From Bacteroidales bacterium UBA5382 (GTDB taxonomy: Bacteria > Bacteroidota > Bacteroidia > Bacteroidales > Dysgonomonadaceae): a stretch of DNA of 64,000 nt. The DNA is taken from NCBI GenBank assembly GCA_002409745.1, contig DHOU01000010.1:106271-170270 (forward strand), read 5' to 3'. Shown piece after piece: positions 17,947 through 26,429 of this stretch. A program made the translations under genes and the position numbers. The notes under the pieces are model-generated. The model was not told the origin of the DNA. It was given only the letters and a program-made list of their open reading frames with translations, and searched no databases. The number at the start of each line of letters is the position of its first letter. Position 1 is the stretch's first letter.

Positions 17947-19287
17947 ATGAACAAAACAAAAAAACGTTTTTTCTCGTTAATCGCTTTTCTTACGATTACG
18001 ATTGTCCTCTTTGCTCAAGAAGTAGGCTCCAATTCACCCTATGGACGATATGGGTACGGACTACTATCGAACCCGTCTTTCGGAGCTTCCGAGGCAATGG
18101 GGGGCATTCGTTACGGCTTACGAAGAAGTCAGCAGGTTAACCCCGGAAACCCGGCTTCCTACTCCGAAATAGACACTCTTACTTTTATTTTCGATTTAGG
18201 GGTGTCGGGACAAATGACCCGACTCGGCGATGGAAGCAATATCCGCGATTACTATAATGGCAACTTGGATTACATCGCCATGCAATTCCCCGTTTTCAAA
18301 AACGTGGGGGTTAGTGTTGGCCTCCTGCCGTTCTCCAAAGTAGGTTATAATTATGGTGCTACCCGTTCGCGAGAAAGCATCCAGTATCAGGAAACCTATC
18401 GAGGCACCGGCGGGTTGAGTCAGGTGTATGGGGGTATTGCATGGGAACCCTTTAAAAATATATCTGTCGGGGCGAATATATCGTATTTATTTGGGAATAT
18501 CACCTATAGCACCGTCGGAATACCGACCTCTACTTCCGCCTTAATATCGGAAAGTAAACAGACGTATTCCATTCATCATCTCAAATACGACTTGGGCGTG
18601 CAATATACTTACCCTATCGACCGGACAAGTTCGGTGACTTTGGGTGCCGTATATACGCCGCAAGTGAGTCCTTCGGCCGTTGTGTATCCCACCGAAATGC
18701 TGTACACGGCCGATCCTTATAAATATCCTTACTCCAGCCCGGCTCAAATACAAAAGACCGATACGGCCGCTGCGCAGACGTTCGAAATACCTCAATCTTT
18801 CGGCCTCGGCGCTACGTACATGAACGCTCACTTATTGGTCGGAATCGACGGGACGTATCAATTATGGAAAGATGCGTCGTATCCCTCGCTTTTGGATGGC
18901 ATGACGGATGCCTCCCGTTTCAACAACCTGTATAGGATTAATGCGGGAGCGGAATATATTATCGATCCGTTAAGCCGGAATTTCTTCCAACGGATTCGCT
19001 TCAGGGGCGGGGTATCCTATAGCAATTCGTACATCAATGTAAACGTAAAAGATCCCGCTACAAATACCAGTCTGGGAGTGGGCGGATACAAAGAATACGG
19101 CATCAACTTCGGGTTGGGACTTCCGTTCCGCGATAATCTATCGGGGCGCGTTTCGATGCTGAATATCGGTTTCGGTTATTCCAGACAGCAACCCGAAAAA
19201 AGCAATATGATTAAACAGGATATGTTTAAGATATCGGTCAATATGAACATTAATGAATTGTGGTTCTTCAAACGTCAGTTCAATTAA
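17947..19287 (+). CDS. Outer-membrane protein of the LptC/CorC/PpiD cluster
   Basis: 446 residues from ATG 17947, chosen because it begins a signal peptide (MNKTKKRFFSLIAFLTITIVLFAQE). The mature part starts VGSNSPYGRYGYGLLSNPSFG and has the long alternating strands of an outer-membrane barrel. The NPASYSEIDTLTFIFDLG segment recalls FadL-type or PorV-type barrels, but no assignment is firm. It overlaps or abuts lptC and heads an envelope-biogenesis run, suggesting an outer-membrane maintenance role. A near-consensus -7 box lies at about 17884. Confidence 0.8.
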   Translation: MNKTKKRFFSLIAFLTITIVLFAQEVGSNSPYGRYGYGLLSNPSFGASEAMGGIRYGLRRSQQVNPGNPASYSEIDTLTFIFDLGVSGQMTRLGDGSNIRDYYNGNLDYIAMQFPVFKNVGVSVGLLPFSKVGYNYGATRSRESIQYQETYRGTGGLSQVYGGIAWEPFKNISVGANISYLFGNITYSTVGIPTSTSALISESKQTYSIHHLKYDLGVQYTYPIDRTSSVTLGAVYTPQVSPSAVVYPTEMLYTADPYKYPYSSPAQIQKTDTAAAQTFEIPQSFGLGATYMNAHLLVGIDGTYQLWKDASYPSLLDGMTDASRFNNLYRINAGAEYIIDPLSRNFFQRIRFRGGVSYSNSYINVNVKDPATNTSLGVGGYKEYGINFGLGLPFRDNLSGRVSMLNIGFGYSRQQPEKSNMIKQDMFKISVNMNINELWFFKRQFN

Positions 19288-19934
19288 AAAGATTTTTGAA
19301 AAGACTCCCGGACATATTGACTTCTTTTCGTACAATAACGATTCTCTCGATCGTTATGTCGATGATATGGGTCACATCTTGTAAGAAAAAAGATGAGAAC
19401 CTGATGGCTTTCGAATATGATCCGGAACAGGTGCCGTCTATGACTACAGATACGGTAACCACGTTAATTTCCGATTCAGGGGTGACGCGCTACAAAGTCA
19501 TAGCCGCTGTCTGGCAGGTTTTCGATAAAGCAAAAGAGCCTTATTGGTTTTTTCCGGAAGGAATTTATTTGGAGCAATTCGATTCGACTTTCAATATCGA
19601 AGCGACCGTGAAAGCCGACACAGCGTGGAATTACACCTCTCAAAATCTTTGGAGATTAAAAGGAAACGTCCATGTCGAAAATATCAAAGGTGAACGATTC
19701 GATAGCGATGAATTATTCTGGGATCAGCGCAAAGAAAGAGTCTATTCCGACATATATATCGAAATAACGCAGGGACTCCGGAAAGTAAAGGCATACGGCT
19801 TCGAGTCGAATCAGGAAATGACGGAATATCGCATCTTCCGGCCTTTCGACGGCATAATTCCCGTGCAGGAAGATCTCGAACCGGCCGATTCGTTAGCCTC
19901 TGAAGAGCTCATCCAACCGGAAACGACGCAATAG
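19260..19934 (+). CDS. lptC: LPS export periplasmic protein LptC
   Basis: 224 residues if read from GTG at 19260, which overlaps the upstream gene by 28 bp. TTG at 19296 is an alternative. Either start leads into a hydrophobic helix ending ..MSMIWVTSC, which is a lipobox or membrane anchor. The rest is the beta-jellyroll of LptC (WNYTSQNLWRLKGNVHVENIKGERFDSDELFWD and ERVYSDIYIEI). LptC passes lipopolysaccharide from the LptBFG transporter to LptA. Tight coupling to the OMP gene upstream and the CorC-like gene 9 bp downstream indicates an operon. Confidence 0.9.
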   Translation: MVLQTSVQLKRFLKRLPDILTSFRTITILSIVMSMIWVTSCKKKDENLMAFEYDPEQVPSMTTDTVTTLISDSGVTRYKVIAAVWQVFDKAKEPYWFFPEGIYLEQFDSTFNIEATVKADTAWNYTSQNLWRLKGNVHVENIKGERFDSDELFWDQRKERVYSDIYIEITQGLRKVKAYGFESNQEMTEYRIFRPFDGIIPVQEDLEPADSLASEELIQPETTQ

Positions 19935-19943
19935 CAATAGCAG

Positions 19944-21221
19944 ATGATGAATATATCAACGCTTATCGGATGGTGGATTGCTTTTATGATCCTTTCCATG
20001 TTCTTCTCGGGCATGGAGGTGGCTTTCGTATCCTCCGACAAGTTGCGGTATGCCGTCACGAAAAAATCGGCCGGCCCTTTTAATTACATGTTGAATACGA
20101 TCTACACGCATTCACACATGTTCATGAAAACCTTAGACGCGGGCAGATTGGTTGTCTTAGTCTTTTTCATCTATTTTACTATTCTAATCGGTTATCCCTA
20201 TATTGAACGGAAAATTCATCCTAATCCCCTGCTGAATTATTTTCTGATCATTCTTTTTGCGACGTTTTTCATCTTGCTCACGGGAGAGTTCTTCCCTCGT
20301 GCCGTCTTCAAGAAAAACGCCGACGGGTGGGTTAAGACATTTGTCTTTCCGGCTTTCATTTTCTATGTTTTCCTCTATCCGGTAACCCGGTTCTTTATTA
20401 TCCTTTCAAAAGGTATTCTCTCTTTTTTTGGTATCCGATCGGCTCTCTCGAAGGAACGAGAACTCGGACGAGTCGAATTGAATTCATACGTCCGGCAGAG
20501 CATTGAAGATATGCCCGATCAGATGCAGGTCGACCCCGAAGTGAAAATCTTTCAAAATGCGCTCGACTTCTCATCTACCAAAGTGCGGGATTGTATGGTT
20601 CCCCGCGCCGACATCGTGGCGGTCAGCGAAGATACCGGTGTGGAAACGCTCAAGCAAAGATTCATCGAAACGGGTATTTCGAGAATCTTGGTTTATAAAG
20701 ATGATATTGATAATATCATAGGATATATTCATACGTGGGAAATCATTAACAATCCTGAAGATTGGACCAAAAATATCGCCTCTGTCTCTTTCGTTCCCGA
20801 AAGCATGCAGGCCAACAAACTGATGAGTGACCTGATGCAACAACGCAAAAGTATTGCGGTGGTAGTCGATGAGTTCGGCAGCACATCGGGCATTGTTACC
20901 ATCGAGGATTTAGTGGAAGAAATATTCGGCGATATTGAAGACGAATATGACGTTAAATATAAATTTGTAAAACAAGAAAGTGACAACGAGTATGTGTTAG
21001 CGGGACGTGTGGAAATCGACCAGTTGAATGAGAAGTATCATATCGGCTTACCGGAGTCGGATGACTACTCGACCATTGCGGGTTTTCTTCTGCATCACCT
21101 TCAGCGTTTTCCTAAAACATACGAAACGATCATGATTGGCAAATTCACATTTAAGATACTGAAAGTGACAACCCGGAAAATCGAAGTAGTACGATTACAT
21201 ATCGAGGAGGTTATAACTTGA
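19944..21221 (+). CDS. CNNM/CBS/CorC-domain membrane protein (HlyC/CorC family)
   Basis: 425 residues: an N-terminal CNNM membrane domain (helices about 5-25, 60-85, 90-115 and 130-160, with the FSGMEVAFVSS motif), a CBS pair (about 205-330, MVPRADIVAVSED and VDEFGSTSGIVTIEDLVEEIFG), and a C-terminal CorC_HlyC domain (about 345-425). The family is linked to Mg2+/Co2+ export, and a related Bacteroidetes protein, GldE, is tied to gliding. It is 9 bp after lptC and 151 bp before ppiD, with a REP-like palindrome in that gap. Confidence 0.92.
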   Translation: MMNISTLIGWWIAFMILSMFFSGMEVAFVSSDKLRYAVTKKSAGPFNYMLNTIYTHSHMFMKTLDAGRLVVLVFFIYFTILIGYPYIERKIHPNPLLNYFLIILFATFFILLTGEFFPRAVFKKNADGWVKTFVFPAFIFYVFLYPVTRFFIILSKGILSFFGIRSALSKERELGRVELNSYVRQSIEDMPDQMQVDPEVKIFQNALDFSSTKVRDCMVPRADIVAVSEDTGVETLKQRFIETGISRILVYKDDIDNIIGYIHTWEIINNPEDWTKNIASVSFVPESMQANKLMSDLMQQRKSIAVVVDEFGSTSGIVTIEDLVEEIFGDIEDEYDVKYKFVKQESDNEYVLAGRVEIDQLNEKYHIGLPESDDYSTIAGFLLHHLQRFPKTYETIMIGKFTFKILKVTTRKIEVVRLHIEEVIT

Positions 21222-21226
21222 CTCTA

Positions 21227-21256
21227 TCGAGAGTGCCGCTCCAACCGACGCCTCGG
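21227..21256. repeat. REP-like palindrome, copy C (degenerate)
   Basis: CGAGAGTGCCGCT followed by CCAA and then CCGACGCCTCGG forms an imperfect stem with the layout of copy A. It starts 6 bp after the CorC-like stop codon. Confidence 0.6.
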
Positions 21257-21372
21257 CAAAAGAAATTTTTCCGTCAAAAAATAACATTATCTGCTTTATT
21301 TTTACTACCTTCGTGCCCTGTTTGGAATATATACATATTTGAATGTTTAAATGTAACTAAAAAGATAGTTCA

Positions 21373-23508
21373 ATGGCTACTTTACAAAAAATTAGAGATA
21401 AAGGAACGCTTTTAGTCATCGTCATCGGCGTGGCTTTGTTGGCCTTTGTTTTAGGAGACTTAATCACCTCAGGAACAACCTTATTTAACAGATCGCGCGA
21501 CAAGGCTTTTGTCGTAAACGGCGAAGTCATCGCAACGAAAGAATATGCAGACCGCGTAAGCGAATGGGAAGAATTTCAGAAAATGACGAGCGGACAATCA
21601 TCGCTCGATGAAAACACCTCTTCTCAAATCCGCGAAGCGGTTTATCAACAAATGGTCCGTGAGCGATTATTGGAAGATCAAGCAAAAAAACTGGGCTTAA
21701 CCGTCTCAAAAGAAGAAATCAATGATTTGGTTCAAGGCGAAAACATTTCGCCGCTGTTGCAGCAACTGCCTTTCTTTGTCGATCCTCAAACAGGTGTGTT
21801 CAACAAAGCGGCCCTTACCGAATTTCTCAGCGTGATCAACACGCCGTCAACTTCCGCTCAACCCGAACAACAAGCAATGGTCGATCAGTATAAATCCTTA
21901 TGGTTGTTTATCGAAAAAATGATCCAATACCAACGACTCGAAGAAAAATATGTTTCTTTACTGTCGAGTGCGATCATGGTAAACGATACGGAAGCAAAAA
22001 ACTATTTCGACTTGTCTCAGCAAAACGCCGACATCACGTATGTGGCGCAGAATTATTTTTCTATTCCCGACTCAACCGTTAAGGTTACCGACGAGGAAGT
22101 AAAATCATTTTACAACAAACATAAAAAGACCTTCGTTTTGGAAGCTCCTATTGTAAAGTTGTCTTATTTCACGAAGGAAATCGTTCCCAGCGACGAGGAT
22201 TTTGCCGAAATAGAAGCCTCGGCAAAACAAGCTTATGAGGCGCTGCAAAAAGCAGAGAACCCCGCTCCGGTGGTAGCCGACTATTCGGAGACTCCTTATC
22301 GCGACGTTTTTGTATCACAAAATCTCCTTACTCCCGGACAGTTAGCTTTTGCCCGCACAGCCGCGGTGAGCGAAATGTATGGTCCGGTACGGGAAGGGGA
22401 CTCGTTTCAATTATATAAATTAATCGACAAAACAGTTGCTCCCGACTCGGTTCATTTACGGATCATCGCAATCCCTGATGCTTCGGCCGCAGGACAAGAT
22501 ACGTTAGTAACCAATTTCGTGGACAGTATCTATAATGAAGTCCGGTCGGGCAAATCGTTTGCGGAAGTAGCGAACAGCTTGAATCCGCAATCAAACGGCG
22601 GCGATATCGGTTGGGCAAGAGAAATAGATCTTACCTCTATAGGAGGCGATTTGGCTAAAAACGCTTTTAATGCTCCTCTGGGAGAAGTAATGAAATTAAG
22701 ACTCCCAGGCCAGCAAGTTCTTATGCAAGTGGAAGAGAGGACATCGCCGGTGCAAAAATACAAATTGGCCGTTGTCAATATGCCGGTAGTGCCCAGTGAA
22801 AAGACCTCGAACAACGTCGATAATGAATTAAACCAGTTTGTTTCCATTCCCGATGTAAGTAAGAATTTCAGCCAATTGGCCGCAGAAAAAAGTTATTCTA
22901 TTGTCCCGAACTTTTCGGTATCGGCTAATGATTTCTCTCTCGGACAGATTCCTGGTTCGCGTCAGGTCATCACTTGGGCTGCGAACGAAAAAGAAAAAGG
23001 CGCTGTAAAGAAATTCGATTTGGCCAATATGAGAATCATAGCCCGGGTAGATGAAGTGATTCCGGCGGGTACGACCCCTTTATCGGAAGTCGCATCGACC
23101 ATTCGCACCCGATTAACGAACGAGAAAAAAGCGGAAAAAATCATCGCCGATCTCTCTTCGAAAAAACTGGGCTCGATAGAAGCGTATGCTCAAGCAATGA
23201 ATGCCACGCCCGACACCGTGAAGTTCGTTAACTTCAATACGCAAAACATTACGGGAATCGGTTATGAGCCTGCTCTGAATGCGGTATCCGCATTTGCTCC
23301 GCTCAATACCATTACCGGTCCGTTAAAAGGGAACATGGGTGTGTTTGTAACTTCCGTGGCGAATCGCACACAAGGCTCCGAGACCTACGATGCAAAAGAG
23401 CAGAAAAGAATCCTACAAGGCAATAACGCCTATCGCTATCAAATGCAATCGGCCGATGTATTAAAGAAGAAACTGGGTGTGGAAGATAATCGATTCAGAT
23501 TCTTCTAA
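21373..23508 (+). CDS. ppiD: PpiD-like periplasmic peptidyl-prolyl isomerase
   Basis: 711 residues. A short cytoplasmic start (MATLQKIRDKG) is followed by one membrane helix (about 12-33), a SurA_N-type chaperone domain (about 45-250), a parvulin domain (about 355-445: VHLRIIAIPDASAAG...GGDIGWAREIDL) and a long C-terminal chaperone part. PpiD-type proteins help outer-membrane proteins fold at the inner-membrane surface. It follows the lptC/CorC run and is closed by a terminator at 23530. Confidence 0.93.
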   Translation: MATLQKIRDKGTLLVIVIGVALLAFVLGDLITSGTTLFNRSRDKAFVVNGEVIATKEYADRVSEWEEFQKMTSGQSSLDENTSSQIREAVYQQMVRERLLEDQAKKLGLTVSKEEINDLVQGENISPLLQQLPFFVDPQTGVFNKAALTEFLSVINTPSTSAQPEQQAMVDQYKSLWLFIEKMIQYQRLEEKYVSLLSSAIMVNDTEAKNYFDLSQQNADITYVAQNYFSIPDSTVKVTDEEVKSFYNKHKKTFVLEAPIVKLSYFTKEIVPSDEDFAEIEASAKQAYEALQKAENPAPVVADYSETPYRDVFVSQNLLTPGQLAFARTAAVSEMYGPVREGDSFQLYKLIDKTVAPDSVHLRIIAIPDASAAGQDTLVTNFVDSIYNEVRSGKSFAEVANSLNPQSNGGDIGWAREIDLTSIGGDLAKNAFNAPLGEVMKLRLPGQQVLMQVEERTSPVQKYKLAVVNMPVVPSEKTSNNVDNELNQFVSIPDVSKNFSQLAAEKSYSIVPNFSVSANDFSLGQIPGSRQVITWAANEKEKGAVKKFDLANMRIIARVDEVIPAGTTPLSEVASTIRTRLTNEKKAEKIIADLSSKKLGSIEAYAQAMNATPDTVKFVNFNTQNITGIGYEPALNAVSAFAPLNTITGPLKGNMGVFVTSVANRTQGSETYDAKEQKRILQGNNAYRYQMQSADVLKKKLGVEDNRFRFF

Positions 23509-23529
23509 CCTTCATACAATAACGACTTA

Positions 23530-23562
23530 AAAGGAGTTTGAAACATTTCAAGCTCCTTTTTT
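23530..23562 (+). terminator. Rho-independent terminator after ppiD
   Basis: AAAGGAGTTTGAAA pairs with TTTCAAGCTCCTTT (one G-T wobble, 2-nt loop), followed by a run of T residues. Confidence 0.88.
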
Positions 23563-23705
23563 ATGATACCTGCTTGGAGATTAGCCACCGAAAACGAGAA
23601 AACGTCACCAAAGCATTCTTTTTCCGAGGGAATAAAAGCCGGGAAAAGTTTTGATATTACGGACTTTCGTTGTATTTTTGCAGCCACGTTTAAGAGAACG
23701 AATAT

Positions 23706-23780
23706 CGGGATGTAGCACAGTCCGGTTAGTGTGCCTGCTTTGGGAGCAGGAGGTCCCAGGTTCGAATCCTGGTATCCCGA
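23706..23780 (+). tRNA. tRNA-Pro (anticodon UGG)
   Basis: The cloverleaf closes. The acceptor is CGGGATG (23706-23712) with TATCCCG (23773-23779) and discriminator A at 23780. The anticodon stem CCTGC/GCAGG encloses loop TTTGGGA with anticodon TGG at 23741-23743. The T arm is CCAGG-TTCGAAT-CCTGG. CCA is not encoded. A terminator hairpin follows at 23790. Confidence 0.97.
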
Positions 23781-23789
23781 CGGGATCTG

Positions 23790-23819
23790 AGGCTGTTGAA
23801 TAATTCAATAGCCTTTTTT
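23790..23819 (+). terminator. Rho-independent terminator after tRNA-Pro
   Basis: AGGCTGTTGAA (23790-23800) pairs with TTCAATAGCCT (23804-23814), followed by TTTTT. Confidence 0.88.
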
Positions 23820-23866
23820 CGTTCATGGAAATAGTAAACAAACCGACTATTTTGTAAAACAAGAAT

Positions 23867-25618
23867 ATGTACAGAAGCAATACTTGCGGCGAATTACGCC
23901 AAGATAACATCGACACCGAAGTTACTTTAGCCGGATGGGTATCGAGAATCCGGAAAATGGGAGGAATGACGTTCATCGACCTACGCGATCGCTATGGAAT
24001 AACACAACTTTCCTTCGATCAAAAAATCAATCACGACCTCTTTGAGCAGGCCAACAAACTGGGACGTGAATATGTCATCCAAGTCACCGGAATCGTAAAG
24101 GAACGGTCTAGTAAAAATCCCCATCTTCCTACCGGCGATATCGAAATAATCGTTTCGAAACTCAACATATTGAATGCGGCCAAAACACCGCCTTTCACTA
24201 TCGACAACGAAACCGACGGCGGCGATGATATCCGCATGAAATACCGTTATCTAGACTTGCGCCGCGAAGTTGTCCGGAAAAATCTCGAACTGCGCCACCA
24301 CCTGGCGTTCGAGACTCGCCGCTACTTGAACGAGCGCTCTTTCCTCGAAGTCGAAACTCCTGTGCTCATCGGATCGACCCCCGAAGGTGCCCGAGACTTT
24401 GTCGTTCCTTCACGCATGAATCAGGGGGAATTTTATGCTTTGCCGCAATCGCCTCAACTCTTTAAGCAATTGCTGATGGTATCGGGGTTCGACCGTTATT
24501 TCCAGATTGTGAAATGTTTTCGTGATGAAGACTTACGAGCGGACCGCCAACCCGAATTCACGCAGATTGACTGCGAGATGTCTTTCGTACAACAAGAAGA
24601 TGTGCTCACGATGTTCGAAGGTCTTGCCAAACATGTTTTTAAAACGATAAAAGGAATCGAGTTGTCAGACTTTCCACGCATGACTTATGCCGATGCCATG
24701 AAGTATTATGGCTCGGATAAACCGGATATCCGTTTCGAAATGAAATTTAACGAACTCAAAGACCTTACCAAAGGACAGGATTTCGTCGTTTTCGATTCGG
24801 CTGAATATGTCGGCGCGATCTGTGCCGAAGGCTGTGCCGCGTATACCCGGAAACAGATCGATGAATTGACCGACTTCGTAAAACGCCCTCAAATAGGCGC
24901 TAAAGGGTTGATTTACGTTCGCTACAACACCGATGGTTCGATTAAATCGTCGGTCGACAAGTTCTATTCGCAAGAGATCCTGCTAACATGGATTGAACGT
25001 TGCGGGGCAAAGCCGGGTGATTTATTGCTCATTCTTGCCGGGGATACCGAAAAAACGCAAAAGCAATTAGGTGAACTGCGACTGGAAATGGGCTCGCGCC
25101 TCGGACTACGAGACAAACAAGACTACCGATGTCTGTGGATCGTCGATTTTCCTTTACTGGAAAAAGATGAAGAACTGGGGCGTTACTTTGCCAAACACCA
25201 TCCTTTCACCTCCCCAAAAGCGGAAGATATTCCGTTGCTCGACACCGATCCCGGCGCCGTGCGGGCAAACGCATACGATATAGTTATAAACGGTGTCGAG
25301 GTAGGAGGCGGATCAATCCGTATACACGATAGCAATCTCCAGAAAAAAATGTTCTCCGTCCTTGGATTTACCGAAGAGCGTGCACAAGAACAGTTCGGCT
25401 TCCTGATGGACGCATTCCGCTACGGTGCTCCTCCTCATGGAGGTATCGCTTTCGGGTTAGATCGCTTCGTATCCATCTTGGCCGGATTAGACAGCATTCG
25501 CGATTGCATCGCCTTCCCGAAAAACACGGCGGGACGCGATGTCATGATCGATGCGCCTTCGAGAATCGAACAAGAACAATTGGACGAATTAGGGCTTATA
25601 ATCAAGAAGAAATCCTAA
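23867..25618 (+). CDS. aspS: Aspartyl-tRNA synthetase, bacterial type
   Basis: 583 residues, the bacterial length with the inserted GAD domain. N-terminal OB fold ([23 protein letters not shown], about residues 20-45), class II motif 2 ([18 protein letters not shown], about 218-235), GAD insertion (about 280-415) and motif 3 ([10 protein letters not shown] near 525-534) are all intact. It charges tRNA-Asp in the cytoplasm. It lies 47 bp after the tRNA-Pro terminator and is closed by a terminator at 25644. Confidence 0.97.
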   Translation: MYRSNTCGELRQDNIDTEVTLAGWVSRIRKMGGMTFIDLRDRYGITQLSFDQKINHDLFEQANKLGREYVIQVTGIVKERSSKNPHLPTGDIEIIVSKLNILNAAKTPPFTIDNETDGGDDIRMKYRYLDLRREVVRKNLELRHHLAFETRRYLNERSFLEVETPVLIGSTPEGARDFVVPSRMNQGEFYALPQSPQLFKQLLMVSGFDRYFQIVKCFRDEDLRADRQPEFTQIDCEMSFVQQEDVLTMFEGLAKHVFKTIKGIELSDFPRMTYADAMKYYGSDKPDIRFEMKFNELKDLTKGQDFVVFDSAEYVGAICAEGCAAYTRKQIDELTDFVKRPQIGAKGLIYVRYNTDGSIKSSVDKFYSQEILLTWIERCGAKPGDLLLILAGDTEKTQKQLGELRLEMGSRLGLRDKQDYRCLWIVDFPLLEKDEELGRYFAKHHPFTSPKAEDIPLLDTDPGAVRANAYDIVINGVEVGGGSIRIHDSNLQKKMFSVLGFTEERAQEQFGFLMDAFRYGAPPHGGIAFGLDRFVSILAGLDSIRDCIAFPKNTAGRDVMIDAPSRIEQEQLDELGLIIKKKS

Positions 25619-25643
25619 GATAAGCCAACAACATATATATATG

Positions 25644-25684
25644 AATGCATCGGATGTCCTATAACCTTCCGGTGCATTTTTTTT
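25644..25684 (+). terminator. Rho-independent terminator after aspS
   Basis: AATGCATCGGA pairs with TCCGGTGCATT (one mismatch) across a 13-nt loop, followed by eight or more T residues. Confidence 0.85.
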
Positions 25685-25727
25685 CATCTATTGCGGATAA
25701 TCATTCTTTTCGTATTGAAAAATGATA

Positions 25728-25735
25728 TACTTTTG
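25728..25735 (+). promoter_or_regulatory. -7 box for the copper regulator gene
   Basis: TACTTTTG is a full consensus match about 40 bp before the chosen ATG at 25775. It argues against a start at 25691, which would precede the promoter. Confidence 0.6.
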
Positions 25736-25774
25736 TATCGAAATACCGGCATATCTCAGAGTGAAATAAACAAT

Positions 25775-26344
25775 ATGACAATGACAAAGCTATACATAAA
25801 GAACATGGTCTGTGATCGGTGCATTATGGTGGTGCAAAATGAAATATGTAACGTTGGTATCGGTATAAAAGATATACAATTAGGAGAAGTCACTCTTGAA
25901 AAAGAATTGTCAGATGAAGAAAGACTTGTATTGGACGCGAGGTTGACCGAACTGGGTTTTGTACTAATCGATAACAAAAAGAGCCGTATCATAGAAAAAA
26001 TAAAGAATATTATCATTCACTACATACATTATGGGGCGAATGACACAAAGTCCAATTTATCAAATATATTAAGTACTGAATTGCATCATGATTATAGCTA
26101 CTTGTCCAATTTATTTTCGGAAGAAGAAGGTACGACAATTGAAAAATACTCTATCGCTCAGAGAATAGAGAAAGTGAAAGAATTATTGGTATATGATGAG
26201 TTGTCGTTGAGTGAGATTGCTTACCGCCTGAACTATTCCAGCTTGGGGTACCTGAGCAATCAGTTCAAAAAAGTGACTGGCGTTACTCCCAGTCGTTTCA
26301 AACAGATCAAAGAAAACAAAAGGAAGCCATTGGACAAAGTGTAA
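25775..26344 (+). CDS. AraC-type regulator with N-terminal HMA-like metal-binding domain
   Basis: 189 residues from ATG 25775 (ATG 25781 is equally possible). Residues 3-70 look like a heavy-metal-associated domain: KLYIKNMVCDRC carries a CxxC pair (Cys13, Cys16), then VTLEKELSDEE and a LTELGFVLID tail. Residues about 120-180 form an AraC HTH (LSLSEIAYRLNYSSLGYLSNQFKKVTGVTPSRFKQ). This couples a copper-chaperone-like sensor directly to a DNA-binding domain. It lies 85 bp upstream of copA on the same strand, so it is the likely copper-responsive activator of that operon. Confidence 0.85.
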   Translation: MTMTKLYIKNMVCDRCIMVVQNEICNVGIGIKDIQLGEVTLEKELSDEERLVLDARLTELGFVLIDNKKSRIIEKIKNIIIHYIHYGANDTKSNLSNILSTELHHDYSYLSNLFSEEEGTTIEKYSIAQRIEKVKELLVYDELSLSEIAYRLNYSSLGYLSNQFKKVTGVTPSRFKQIKENKRKPLDKV

Positions 26345-26429
26345 ATCTTACAAATCTATTCCAGAAATACACAATAACCCGAATCGAAATTGTCATCACC
26401 TTTGTACCGTAAAATAAAACAAAGAATGT